Assembly: GCF_000194985.1 (NCBI RefSeq)
Contig: NZ_GL878519.1
Coordinates: 883,898 to 944,718, forward strand
Direction of reading: 5' to 3'
Length of the DNA: 60,821 bases
DNA from: Dialister micraerophilus DSM 19965
GTDB lineage: Bacteria > Bacillota > Negativicutes > Veillonellales > Dialisteraceae
Shown: positions 1 to 8,916 of the stretch, piece by piece
Layout: each line of letters starts with the position of its first letter
Position numbering within the stretch: position 1 is the stretch's first letter
Translations under genes and position numbers: made by a program
The notes under the pieces: generated by a model
The model's database searches: none
What the model was told of the DNA's origin: nothing
What the model saw: only the letters and a program-made list of their open reading frames with translations

Positions 1-78
1 TATTTTAAAAATGCATATCGAGTTTTTTATTGGGAAATTATCGTTTATAAATTTTAATCTTTAATATTTGCATTCGAG

Positions 79-113
79 TATCTTAAGTAGTAAAATTCAG
101 TAAATATCTTAAG
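79..113. repeat. Direct repeat upstream of the hydroxyacid dehydrogenase gene
   Basis: The 9-base word TATCTTAAG occurs at 79-87 and again at 105-113, 26 bases apart and about 50 bases ahead of the first gene. Each copy contains the palindrome CTTAAG. It could be an operator for a dimeric regulator, but that is inference from position alone. Confidence 0.3.
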
Positions 114-160
114 AAATATAATATTTCAAGAGTATTGAATTTTAAGGAAGGACGGATACT

Positions 161-1081
161 ATGGCAGGAAAAGTGGCAGTTATCGGTATGGGTAATGTCG
201 GTGCGGCAGTTGCTCATCAGCTTGTTGTTGAAGGTTGTACGGATGAACTTCTTTTGTATGATAAGAACGAAAAGAAAGTGAAAGCCGATGCTTTGGATTT
301 TGAAGATGCAATGAATAATTTGCCTTTTCATGTGAATATTACCGTCAACGATTATGAACGGTTGAAGGATGCAGATGTGATTGTTTCCGCATTGGGAAAT
401 ATTCATTTGATTACGCTTGAGAAGGCGGACAGATTTGCGGAACTTCGTGTAAATAAATTGGCAGTTGCAGAGGTAGGTAAAAAAATTAAAGATTCCGGAT
501 TTAAAGGTATTTTGGTGGATATTACAAATCCTTGTGATGCGATTTGCGGATTGTATCAGAAGGCTACAAATCTTCCACGTGAAAATATTATGGGTACGGG
601 AACGTTACTCGACTCTGCAAGGTTGCATCGTGCAGTCGGTAAATTTTTCAATGTAAATCCTAAATCGGTTCAAGGTTACAGTTTGGGAGAGCATGGAGAT
701 TCTCAGTTTGTTGCATGGTCTACGGTGAAGGTTCTTGATTTACCTGTTGAAAAACTTGCAGCGAAATCAGGAATAGATTTGGAAGCTATAGAAAAGGAAA
801 CACGCAGCGGAGGTTTTACGGTTTTTGCCGGAAAATTGTATACAAATTACGGAGTGGCGGCTTCCGCAGTGCGTTTGGTATGTGCAATTATGTCCGATTC
901 GCATGAAGTGTTCCCCGTTTCAAATTACAGAGATGAGTACGGCACTTACTTATCTTATCCGGCAGTGGTAGGAAGAAAAGGTATAGTAAAACAAGTACAA
1001 CTTGATTTAAGAGAAGACGAACTTGAAAAACTTAAAATTTCGGCTGAAACGATTTTGGAAAAGGAAAGTTTCAACGAATAA
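161..1081 (+). CDS. L-2-hydroxyisocaproate/L-lactate dehydrogenase family protein
   Basis: NAD-dependent 2-hydroxyacid dehydrogenase of the LDH/malate dehydrogenase superfamily, 306 aa, cytosolic. The Rossmann glycine motif is GMGNVGAAVAH near residue 9, and the active-site histidine lies in GEHGDSQFVAWS near residue 175. Several blocks (TGTLLDSAR, the GGFTV stretch, YLSYPAVVGR) match lactobacillal L-2-hydroxyisocaproate dehydrogenase as I remember it better than true lactate dehydrogenase, and the substrate-loop Gln of LDH is absent. It probably reduces branched 2-oxoacids from amino-acid breakdown to 2-hydroxyacids and regenerates NAD; substrate is inferred. The start follows AAGGAAGG at 7-8 bases. 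It is a single-gene unit closed by a terminator. Confidence 0.85.
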   Translation: MAGKVAVIGMGNVGAAVAHQLVVEGCTDELLLYDKNEKKVKADALDFEDAMNNLPFHVNITVNDYERLKDADVIVSALGNIHLITLEKADRFAELRVNKLAVAEVGKKIKDSGFKGILVDITNPCDAICGLYQKATNLPRENIMGTGTLLDSARLHRAVGKFFNVNPKSVQGYSLGEHGDSQFVAWSTVKVLDLPVEKLAAKSGIDLEAIEKETRSGGFTVFAGKLYTNYGVAASAVRLVCAIMSDSHEVFPVSNYRDEYGTYLSYPAVVGRKGIVKQVQLDLREDELEKLKISAETILEKESFNE

Positions 1082-1087
1082 AAAACA

Positions 1088-1120
1088 ACTCCTTTATCAT
1101 AAAAAGATAAGGGAGTTTTC
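1088..1120 (+). terminator. Intrinsic terminator after the hydroxyacid dehydrogenase
   Basis: An 11-bp stem (ACTCCTTTATC with GATAAGGGAGT, one G-U pair) is followed by a short T run, seven bases after the stop codon. Confidence 0.8.
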
Positions 1121-1241
1121 ATTTGTCGAGAAATGTTTTCGCAGGCGGAATAATATTAATGCAGTTTGAGTCTTGAATGAAACGATATTGCATATGATTT
1201 ACAGGTAAGCTTTTTGTGTACAAGTCGAAAGGAGGAACTAA

Positions 1242-1433
1242 ATGGCAGAAAATGAGAAAACAGATATTAAAGAAATACAGACAGAAGAAGATTAAAAGCC
1301 TGATGGCATTCTTACAAAAAAGATAAATGGAAAGACACTTGTAACAGAAATATATTTTGATAAAAAGAGTAAGGAAACATTTCAAGATAAGCTATTTAAG
1401 GTAATACATTCTAAAAAGAATGAAAAACAATAA
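1242..1433 (+). pseudogene. TnpW-like transposon protein, broken by an in-frame stop
   Basis: ATG at 1242 follows a good GGAGG (1231-1235) and opens a 17-codon reading frame that stops at TAA, then continues in the same frame for 45 more codons. Both halves together give about 63 residues containing the pattern PDGILTKKINGKT and SKETFQDKL, which resembles TnpW, a small protein carried by Firmicute conjugative and mobilisable transposons. A single nonsense change has split it. No transposase, integrase or other transposon module is visible nearby, so this is a relic. The family assignment rests on remembered motif similarity and is moderately sure. Confidence 0.6.
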
Positions 1434-1523
1434 ATAGGTATACCACTCCTACAATATGAAAGACAAAAATAATTGAATCCATATAAAAATGATAGAAAAA
1501 ATAACTAAAAAATAGTATATTAT

Positions 1524-1539
1524 AAGTATAATTATACTT
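1524..1539. promoter_or_regulatory. 16-bp perfect palindrome over a -10-like box
   Basis: AAGTATAATTATACTT is a perfect inverted repeat that contains TATAAT at 1527-1532, about 30 bases before the next start codon. A regulator bound here would block the promoter. Both the palindrome and the hexamer are directly visible; the regulatory role is inferred. Confidence 0.4.
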
Positions 1540-1568
1540 GAAAACAAAGTAAATGGAGGAATAGAAAA

Positions 1569-2084
1569 ATGGGTTTATTCGGACTGTTTGGAGGAAAAAA
1601 AGAAGTTGAATTAGATAAAGCAAAAAGCGATGAAAACAAGGCATTAATGAGAGAAATCTTTGATAGGAAAGTAGATAATGGCTCAGAATATCAAATAATC
1701 TATGCTTATTCAGAAGATATAGGTGGAGCTAATTTTGCGGTACTTCGTACGGTTTCCTATAAGTATAGAAGTTTTATACTTGGCTATAAGGAAAGTGATT
1801 TAAGTTTAGTTTTTCTTGAGGTAAGCCCTGATTTAACTCAGGTTGGTGAAGCACTTCTTTATAGACCGCAAGATGTAAAGAAAACTAATTTCACCAAGAT
1901 GGTAGGTTCCTATTATCTACAATACGGAAACTCATTTAAGAAAGAATTTTTCAACTTTTTTGTTCCTAAGACTATTGACGATATAGTAAATCACGATTGG
2001 TATGACGAAGAAACATTCACTTACGTTGACCAAAGAGAAGAACACAGTAACTGGGTTGAGTTTTGGAATAAATTTTGCAACTAA
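1569..2084 (+). CDS. Hypothetical protein
   Basis: 171 aa, family not recognised. It begins with a short hydrophobic, glycine-rich stretch (MGLFGLFGGKK) and continues as a soluble protein rich in Phe, Tyr, Asp and Glu with no membrane segment. The start follows GGAGGA at 1556-1561. Codon use leans to AGA, AAA and ATA more than the genes beyond 3.4 kb, and it lies right after the TnpW relic, so it may have arrived with that element. It is followed 13 bases later by a small membrane protein; the two may be one unit. Function unknown. Confidence 0.6.
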   Translation: MGLFGLFGGKKEVELDKAKSDENKALMREIFDRKVDNGSEYQIIYAYSEDIGGANFAVLRTVSYKYRSFILGYKESDLSLVFLEVSPDLTQVGEALLYRPQDVKKTNFTKMVGSYYLQYGNSFKKEFFNFFVPKTIDDIVNHDWYDEETFTYVDQREEHSNWVEFWNKFCN

Positions 2085-2097
2085 AAGGTAAAGTATA

Positions 2098-2322
2098 ATG
2101 AGTATGTTACCAAATTATATTTTAGTTTTTATATTTGCAGTATTTCTCATATATAGCTATATAAATATAAAAGTTAAAAAAGCTAAAGTTAGTAACGGAT
2201 GTCTTTATGGAATAGGCATAGTTGTTGCAGTATTGCTACTTGGAATGTCTATTTACGGGATAATATTTAATATCCCATTAGGGCAAGTGCAGATGCTAAT
2301 AGAAAATAGCTTCAATATTTGA
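2098..2322 (+). CDS. Small membrane protein, hypothetical
   Basis: 74 aa with two predicted membrane helices (about residues 5-23 and 38-60) separated by a basic linker (IKVKKAKVSNG), suggesting a hairpin with the loop in the cytoplasm. It lies 13 bases after the previous gene, with AAGGTAAAG as a moderate RBS. It overlaps the beginning of the next open frame, whose start is missing. No family recognised. Confidence 0.5.
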   Translation: MSMLPNYILVFIFAVFLIYSYINIKVKKAKVSNGCLYGIGIVVAVLLLGMSIYGIIFNIPLGQVQMLIENSFNI

Positions 2323-2479
2323 AGCGTTTGAAGATTACTTTGAAAACGAATTTGATGATGTACATACGACGGGTACGGGATATTGGGAAGTAAAAATTAC
2401 ACGTGAAAACGGAAAAGTTGAATTTTATGAGTGTTCTTTTTTAAAAAATGCAAGAAAATTATCCGAGTTTGTAAGGTGC

Positions 2480-3256
2480 ATGCTCGAAGAAAATAATTTG
2501 ATGCTTTTGGACGGTAATTTTTACATGGACAGAATAGAAGAAATAACGTTGAGTTACAGCAGAATGGCAGAAGTACCTTTCTTTGATGCGACCGAACATA
2601 TTGAGCGAAAATATTCCGAATATTTGACAATAAACGGAAAAACAAAAACAATTGAATTTTCAAGAGAATTTGAAAACGGAAACAAAGTTTATCACAAGTA
2701 TGAAGTCGGGGAATGCATAGATATTTTGCTGAGTTATTTTGAAAACAATAGAGTTTTTGAACGTATGAAATTGGAAGAAGCCGATTTATGTTCATCCATA
2801 AGTATGGAAGAAGAGATTGATGCAGGTTTACCTGTAAGTGAAGAGTCGTACTACAGTCTTACGATATATTATGAAAACGATAAAGAAAAAGAACTTGGTG
2901 GAATCTTCGATTTCATAGGTTTGCCGGATAATTATGACGAGTTTATCAATGCGGTTTCCGATTTTTTGAAAATTTACAATGAGGGTGACATTTTCGATAA
3001 AAAATTTTATTACAAAGGAAAAGGTTGCAAGGGTAAATACATGTTTGCAAGCGTGGTATTTCCGGGAACTGTGAAAAGCTACTATTACCTGACGGAAGAC
3101 GAAAGCATAGAAGTCGGTGACTATGTAATAGTTCCGGTAGGGCCTGAAAATGAAAGAAAAATAGTGCAAGTGGTAAATATAGAATACTTCGAAAAATACG
3201 ATGCACCTTATCCGGTAGATAAAATAAAAAGAATAATAAAAAAATGCTACGTGTAA
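2480..3256 (+). CDS. Hypothetical protein, probably 5'-truncated
   Basis: 258 aa from the first ATG, but the frame is open and protein-like back to a stop at 2300-2302 with no usable start codon between. The ATG at 2480 has no properly spaced RBS. The visible protein is therefore probably the remainder of a longer one whose beginning was replaced by the inserted patch upstream. The last ~70 residues (VGDYVIVPVG, then YDAPYPVDK) look like a small beta-barrel similar to the N-terminal DNA-binding domain of PriA-like proteins; this is a weak resemblance. Function unknown. It may be non-functional. Confidence 0.5.
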   Translation: MLEENNLMLLDGNFYMDRIEEITLSYSRMAEVPFFDATEHIERKYSEYLTINGKTKTIEFSREFENGNKVYHKYEVGECIDILLSYFENNRVFERMKLEEADLCSSISMEEEIDAGLPVSEESYYSLTIYYENDKEKELGGIFDFIGLPDNYDEFINAVSDFLKIYNEGDIFDKKFYYKGKGCKGKYMFASVVFPGTVKSYYYLTEDESIEVGDYVIVPVGPENERKIVQVVNIEYFEKYDAPYPVDKIKRIIKKCYV

Positions 3257-3291
3257 GAAATTTTTTACAAGTTTGGATACAAATAAAAGGT

Positions 3292-3334
3292 AAAAAGAGA
3301 AATGAAAGATAAAAACAATTCATTTCTCTTTTTT
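3292..3334 (+). terminator. Intrinsic terminator
   Basis: A perfect 15-bp stem (AAAAAGAGAAATGAA at 3292-3306 with its complement at 3319-3333) is followed by Ts. It closes the unit ending with the truncated gene. Confidence 0.85.
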
Positions 3335-3414
3335 ATTGAAAAGATAAAGCTTGTATTTTTCAGCAAGTAGAAAAATTGTGTTAAGGACATTTTTCAATTT
3401 TCAATTATTTACCA

Positions 3415-3423
3415 TGATATAAT
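3415..3423 (+). promoter_or_regulatory. Extended -10 promoter for the DUF4153-sbcDC unit
   Basis: TGATATAAT matches the extended -10 form TGnTATAAT, 33 bases ahead of the start codon. No good -35 box is seen, as is usual for this class. Confidence 0.55.
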
Positions 3424-3456
3424 GAAATAAATATTTGTTCGATAAAGGAGCAGTTT

Positions 3457-5067
3457 ATGAAGTTTTTGATGACCGATTTTTTTACCGGACGTGTTTTGGG
3501 TATTTGCCGATTTTTTATTTCTTTCGTACTTACAATTTTAATTTTTCTTACGGTATTTTTCCGTGTGTATATTTCTGCGGACGGTGCTTTGTGGAGTACT
3601 GTTTTTCCGATTTTTTTGCAGGCACTTCTCATGTCGCTTTCCTGCACTTTCTTTTCTTCGATATTTTTGAGGATTTTGTCGGAGCGGTTTAAGTTCAATC
3701 GTTTCGTGTGTGATTTTTTGAATGTACCGATTGCGGCTCTTCTTTATTTTTACTTTATAAATATGCCGCTCAACGATTATCTTCTTATGTATATATCGGG
3801 CGGTGCGGCAGCTGTTTTTTTCGTATCCGTATTTTTGCTTTGGACTTATGAAAACGGAAAAGTTTTATTCAGATTTGTTTTTAAATCTTTTTGGAAAGCT
3901 TTCGGTATTTCATTACTTGCTTTCGTTTCGGGATTTATCTGTTTGCAAGGATTGAAAAATCTTTTGTTTGCAAATCTTTCCGATAATTGGATTGCAGTTT
4001 TATTTACATTTGCATTCGGCGTACTTTTTGCGAATTTGTTTTTGTCGTACTTGCCTCGTTTTGATGTGGAGTTACATGAGGAAAATTCCCTTTTGTGGCT
4101 TTTGAAACGCATTTTATTTCCAGTATACATAATTCATATGGTTATTTTGTACGGATACATTGCAAAGATTGCTTATTTACAAGAAATGCCGATTGGTGTG
4201 ATGAACGGTTACGCTTTGTTTGCAACTGTATTTTATGCGTTGTTTTATTTTTCTCTGCATCGGGAGAATAACGACAGAATTCGTATGCTTCTTCGTGTCG
4301 GAGGAGCATTGATGATTCCGATATTTATCGTTCAGGCGGCAGGTTTGTATATACGTATTTTTGCTTACGGACTTACTTCGATGCGTTATATTTCCATAGC
4401 CTGTATGATTTTCGGGATTTGTGTTGCGATTTCCGGAATTTTCGGAATTTTTGCGAGAAAACTTTTGCCGGCGGCAATTGTTATCGTTCTTTTTTCAACT
4501 TTGACTCCTCTCAATTTGATTGATGTACCTGCCTATGATCAGGGAATGCGTTTGAAGTTTGTTGTTGAAAAGTACGGTATCGTAAAAAACGGAACCGTTT
4601 CGGTGCCGATGAATATTACAAGTGAAGATGAAAAAATTTTGAAAAGTTCCTTTTCGTATCTTTCGGGAAATGAAGGTGCATGGCGCTTTCCATGTGTTAA
4701 GACATTGAGTGAAAGTGCGCCTTTTCGTGAATTTATATATTCCGAAAAAGAGGACGGGAAATTGAATTTTACTCACACTTGGAATACGATTTCCGTTTCC
4801 GGTTACAATCGTATGTATGTGTTTGACGAATATTTGAAGAATAATGTTTTGAGCATTGAAACCGAGAGCGGTACTTATAATGTGGACATAAATAAATATT
4901 TGGAAGAAGCGGATAAAGTAAAAAACAAAAATATTGAAGAGCGCATGATTTATAAAGTTGATGAAAACTATACTTTGTATTTTTCAGATGTTTATGTAGA
5001 TAAAAGTGAAGATATAAAAATTCATGTAAGCGGATTTTTGCTTGAAAAACAGTTGGAGGCGTTATGA
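3457..5067 (+). CDS. DUF4153 family integral membrane protein
   Basis: 536 aa. Residues 1-360 hold about ten hydrophobic helices; the remaining ~170 residues are soluble and mixed alpha/beta. The block with SLLWLLKRILFPVYIIH and later LYIRIFAYGLTSMRY is characteristic of DUF4153 membrane proteins, whose role is not known. The start follows AAAGGAG at good spacing. The stop overlaps the start of sbcD by four bases (ATGA), so the two are translationally coupled, though no functional link with DNA repair is established. Confidence 0.75.
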   Translation: MKFLMTDFFTGRVLGICRFFISFVLTILIFLTVFFRVYISADGALWSTVFPIFLQALLMSLSCTFFSSIFLRILSERFKFNRFVCDFLNVPIAALLYFYFINMPLNDYLLMYISGGAAAVFFVSVFLLWTYENGKVLFRFVFKSFWKAFGISLLAFVSGFICLQGLKNLLFANLSDNWIAVLFTFAFGVLFANLFLSYLPRFDVELHEENSLLWLLKRILFPVYIIHMVILYGYIAKIAYLQEMPIGVMNGYALFATVFYALFYFSLHRENNDRIRMLLRVGGALMIPIFIVQAAGLYIRIFAYGLTSMRYISIACMIFGICVAISGIFGIFARKLLPAAIVIVLFSTLTPLNLIDVPAYDQGMRLKFVVEKYGIVKNGTVSVPMNITSEDEKILKSSFSYLSGNEGAWRFPCVKTLSESAPFREFIYSEKEDGKLNFTHTWNTISVSGYNRMYVFDEYLKNNVLSIETESGTYNVDINKYLEEADKVKNKNIEERMIYKVDENYTLYFSDVYVDKSEDIKIHVSGFLLEKQLEAL

Positions 5068-6206
5068 AGTTTATTCATACTGCAGATTGGCACATAGGTA
5101 AATTGTTTTACGGCGAGTATTTGACGGAAGAACAGGAGTGGATTTTGAAAAACCGATTTCTCCCTCTTGTAGATGATGAAAAGCCCGATGTTGTTTTGCT
5201 TGCCGGTGATGTTTACGATCGCTCGGTTCCGCCGTCTGAAGCGGTGGAGCTTTTGGACGAGATGATTTATGAAATAGTCGGTCGACGCAAAATACCGTTC
5301 ATAGTTATAAGCGGTAACCACGATTCATCTCAGCGTCTGTCTTTCGGCGGACGTTTGATGGAAAGTGGAGGACTTTTCATGGTCGGAGATATAAAACGCA
5401 GTGTAAAACCGATTGTATTGGAAGATGAGTGGGGTGCGGTGGCTTTTGCACCCATTCCGTACGCCGAACCGGGGACGGTACGTACCGTTATGAAAGATGA
5501 AACGGTAAAAACGCATGAAGAATCTGTGCTTTCACTTTCAAATTACTTACTTTCAAAGATAGATAAAAATATAAGAAAAATTGCAATAACTCACGAGTTT
5601 GTCGCCGGAGGAAGTACAAGCGACTCCGAACGTCCTTTGTCAATCGGCGGTACGGATTTGATTCGTGCGGAAATTTTCAAACCTTACAATTATACGGCAC
5701 TCGGACATTTGCATTCTCCGCAGCGTGCAGGTTTTGACAATGTACGTTATAGCGGAAGTCTTTTGAAGTATTCATTCAGTGAAGTTACGCAAAAGAAAGG
5801 TGTTATTGTCGGAGAACTTTCAAAAGACGGAGAAGTAAAGACAAAATTCGTACCTTTGAAACCTCGCCGTGATGTACGAATTATAACCGGACTGTTTGAA
5901 GATTTGATGAAAAACGAATCTTTATTTACAGATGATTTTCTGCAAATCGAACTTACAAATGACGGACCCGTTATAGATGCAATGGCAAGACTTCGCACTC
6001 ATTTTCCGTACGTAATGGCATTGCAGACGAAAAAACGTGTACAAACGGGTGAAGGAGCAAGGAATTTCGATTTCAAAAAAAGAGTAAATCCTATTGATAT
6101 GATGAAAACATTTGTAGATGAATTTCGTGATGAGCCGATGAATAAAACGGAAGCGGAATACATGCAAAAAATTTTTGAAGAATTGAAAGGAGGAGAATTT
6201 GATTGA
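5064..6206 (+). CDS. sbcD: Exonuclease SbcCD, nuclease subunit D
   Basis: Mre11-type Mn-dependent phosphodiesterase, 380 aa. Metal-binding motifs in order: HTADWHIGK near the N-terminus, AGDVYDR, SGNHDSSQR, and the GHLHSPQ motif near residue 215. With SbcC it cuts hairpins and processes DNA ends, removing palindromic structures and blocked breaks. It starts within the stop of the upstream gene and ends overlapping the TTG start of sbcC, fitting a two-subunit complex made at fixed ratio. Confidence 0.95.
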   Translation: MKFIHTADWHIGKLFYGEYLTEEQEWILKNRFLPLVDDEKPDVVLLAGDVYDRSVPPSEAVELLDEMIYEIVGRRKIPFIVISGNHDSSQRLSFGGRLMESGGLFMVGDIKRSVKPIVLEDEWGAVAFAPIPYAEPGTVRTVMKDETVKTHEESVLSLSNYLLSKIDKNIRKIAITHEFVAGGSTSDSERPLSIGGTDLIRAEIFKPYNYTALGHLHSPQRAGFDNVRYSGSLLKYSFSEVTQKKGVIVGELSKDGEVKTKFVPLKPRRDVRIITGLFEDLMKNESLFTDDFLQIELTNDGPVIDAMARLRTHFPYVMALQTKKRVQTGEGARNFDFKKRVNPIDMMKTFVDEFRDEPMNKTEAEYMQKIFEELKGGEFD

Positions 6207-8854
6207 AACCGATTAGACTGAAAATGTGCGCATTCGGACCGTATTCGGACGAGCAGGAGCTGGATTTCACTTTACTCGGAAATCAAAAACTCTTCTTGAT
6301 TTGTGGACAGACGGGTGCCGGTAAAACTACTATACTCGATGCCATGTGCTATGCGCTTTACGGAAAAACGGGAGGCGGATTGCGAAACGGTGAAACGATG
6401 CGAAGCAGTTATGCCGATTTGGATACCGAAACGAAAGTCGAATTTGATTTTGCGATAGGAAATGATTTTTATCGTGTAATCAGAAAACCTACACAGGAAC
6501 ACACAAGGAAAAAAGGTGATTTGAATAAATCCGTCACACGACAAGGTAAAGCGGAACTTTTTGAAATAGATGACAACGGAAATGAAATAAAACTTATAGC
6601 GGCAAAAGGTGTAGATTACCATATCGAAAAACTTATCGGAGTAGGTGTGGATCAGTTCAGACAGATAATACTTCTGCCGCAAGGCGATTTCAGAAAACTT
6701 TTACTTGCAGACTCGAAAGAAAGACAAGGCATAATGCAGCAACTTTTCAAAACGCAAATGTATGCCTCCGTGGAAAATCTGCTGAAAAAGAAATATCGTG
6801 AAATCGAGAAATTTTATGAAGAAGACAAAATCAGGTACAATACGATACTTGCAAATTGTGATGCCGAAAATGAAGAGGAATTGAAAGCAAAAGAAAAAAA
6901 TGCGTCAACCGAACTTGAAAGTGAAAGTGAAAAGTTGAAAATTGCAAATGAAAAGCAACAAGAATTCACAAAAATATATGATTGGGAAAAAAGCATATAT
7001 GACGCATACATGCGAATAAATGAAATTGAAAAAGAAGAAAAAATTTTAAAATTGAAAGAACCGGACATGAAAAAACTTTATTCCGACATGGAAAAAGTAA
7101 AACGTGCATCGCATTTGAAAGAAGCATTTCAATTAATAGAAGAAATAAAAACGGAAGGCGTGGAAAAGAAAAAACTTTTTGATGAGAAATACGGAATATA
7201 TGAAAAAGCATATAATTCGGAAAAGGAAATTTATAAAGAAAAAGAATTTTTGGATAAAGAAGAAGAGCAACATAATAAAAACGTTCAAGAGCTGCTTTTA
7301 CTTAAAAACATACGACCTTTGGCACAGGGGTACAGTGAATCCGTTTTGAAATGCAATCTTTTGAAAAGCGAATTGGAAAAACAGGAAAAAATACTTGAAG
7401 AAATAAAAATAAAAATAAAGCTGGCGGAAGAAACAAGTTTGAACAAAAAAAAGACCGCCGTCGCACTTCAGGAAGTTTTTCTGAAAGGGCAATCGGCATA
7501 CTTGGCATCGCATTTGAAAGACGGAAGTCCTTGTCCGGTATGCGGCTCGACCGAGCATCCGCTGCCGGCACATAGCAATGAATTGTTGCCGGATAAAAAA
7601 GATGTGGACAGAGCATCAAGCGAAGCGGAACAAGCAATGAAAAACGAAAAAGACTTGAAAGAAAAAGCGAACAAACAATTGACGGATAAAATAAATCCTC
7701 TGAAACTTCAACTTGTGAAAGCTCAAGAAGTTTTAATTCAAACGGAAAATCAAGTAGAAGAAAAGTATAGAAATATAGAAGAACTCGACAAAAAAATCGA
7801 AAATTCGGAAAAAGCAAACAAACATTACGAAGAAAGATACAAACACGTAGAGGAGGAATTGAAAAAAACATCGGAAATCACGGCATCTTTGAAAGGTGAA
7901 CTTGCACGACTTGATGAAGAAGTGAAATCTTTGAGAGTAAAATACGAAGACAGAAGAAACGAACTTGAGGCAAGATCGAAGGAAGAAGGATTTGCAGACA
8001 GAAAAGAAAGTGCCGAATATTTCAGACGTGTGAACGAACTTTCGAAAATGGAAAAAGAATATACGGAATACATATCGTTGTGCAAAGCGATAAGCAAAAG
8101 ACTTGAAAAAGAACACAACTATATCGGAGAAAAAACTTGTCCGGATATGGAAACCCTCGAAAAGAAACGCAACGAATTACTCACCGATGTAAAAGAAGCA
8201 ACGGTAAAAGAAGAACGTCTGAAAGGTATAATTTCACAATACGGAAAAGCGAAAAAAGAATTGGACATACTTGCAAAACATGGAAAGGAACTTGATGAAA
8301 AGTACAAACTTGTAGGAGGACTTTCCGAATTGGTAAGCGGAAAAGAAACGGGAATAAATCTTGAACGTTTCGTTTTGGGTGCATTGCTTGACGAAGTTAC
8401 ACAAAAAGCAAATTTAAGACTGGACACGATGAGCGGAGGAAGATACGAACTGAACAGACGCTTGGGCGACAGACTCGATGCGAGAAAAACCGCAGGGTTG
8501 GATCTTGAAGTATTCGACAGCTATACGGGTAAAGCACGACCGGCATCGACACTTTCGGGAGGAGAAACATTTTTGGCATCTATGTCGCTGGCATTGGGAC
8601 TTGCAGATGTAGTTCAAGAATACTCCGGCGGAATAAAACTCGATGCGATGTTCATAGATGAGGGATTCGGCACACTCGACTCGGAATCTTTGGACCTGTC
8701 ATTAAAAACTTTGACAACCGTCGACGAAAACGAAGAAAGTCCACGTCTTGTAGGTATAATTTCCCATGTGGAAGGACTTGAAGAAAGAATACCGGCAAAA
8801 TTGCGTGTAGACAAAACAAAAAAAGGCAGTCGTGCATATTTTGATATTGCATAA
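6203..8854 (+). CDS. sbcC: Exonuclease SbcCD, ATPase subunit C
   Basis: SMC-like Rad50-type ATPase, 883 aa. Walker A GQTGAGKT is at residues 35-42, two long charged coiled coils fill the centre, the zinc hook CPVC is at 444-447, the ABC signature LSGGE is at 784-788 and Walker B ends with Asp819-Glu820. All parts needed for a working Rad50 fold are present. The start is TTG at 6203, overlapping the sbcD stop by four bases, with AAAGGAGGAG just upstream; no ATG fits the family start better. Confidence 0.95.
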   Translation: MKPIRLKMCAFGPYSDEQELDFTLLGNQKLFLICGQTGAGKTTILDAMCYALYGKTGGGLRNGETMRSSYADLDTETKVEFDFAIGNDFYRVIRKPTQEHTRKKGDLNKSVTRQGKAELFEIDDNGNEIKLIAAKGVDYHIEKLIGVGVDQFRQIILLPQGDFRKLLLADSKERQGIMQQLFKTQMYASVENLLKKKYREIEKFYEEDKIRYNTILANCDAENEEELKAKEKNASTELESESEKLKIANEKQQEFTKIYDWEKSIYDAYMRINEIEKEEKILKLKEPDMKKLYSDMEKVKRASHLKEAFQLIEEIKTEGVEKKKLFDEKYGIYEKAYNSEKEIYKEKEFLDKEEEQHNKNVQELLLLKNIRPLAQGYSESVLKCNLLKSELEKQEKILEEIKIKIKLAEETSLNKKKTAVALQEVFLKGQSAYLASHLKDGSPCPVCGSTEHPLPAHSNELLPDKKDVDRASSEAEQAMKNEKDLKEKANKQLTDKINPLKLQLVKAQEVLIQTENQVEEKYRNIEELDKKIENSEKANKHYEERYKHVEEELKKTSEITASLKGELARLDEEVKSLRVKYEDRRNELEARSKEEGFADRKESAEYFRRVNELSKMEKEYTEYISLCKAISKRLEKEHNYIGEKTCPDMETLEKKRNELLTDVKEATVKEERLKGIISQYGKAKKELDILAKHGKELDEKYKLVGGLSELVSGKETGINLERFVLGALLDEVTQKANLRLDTMSGGRYELNRRLGDRLDARKTAGLDLEVFDSYTGKARPASTLSGGETFLASMSLALGLADVVQEYSGGIKLDAMFIDEGFGTLDSESLDLSLKTLTTVDENEESPRLVGIISHVEGLEERIPAKLRVDKTKKGSRAYFDIA

Positions 8855-8916
8855 TAAAATTTCAGAGTGTAAAATAGTAAAGCTGAAAACAGAGAGAAAA
8901 AAAGGAGTTGATAAAA

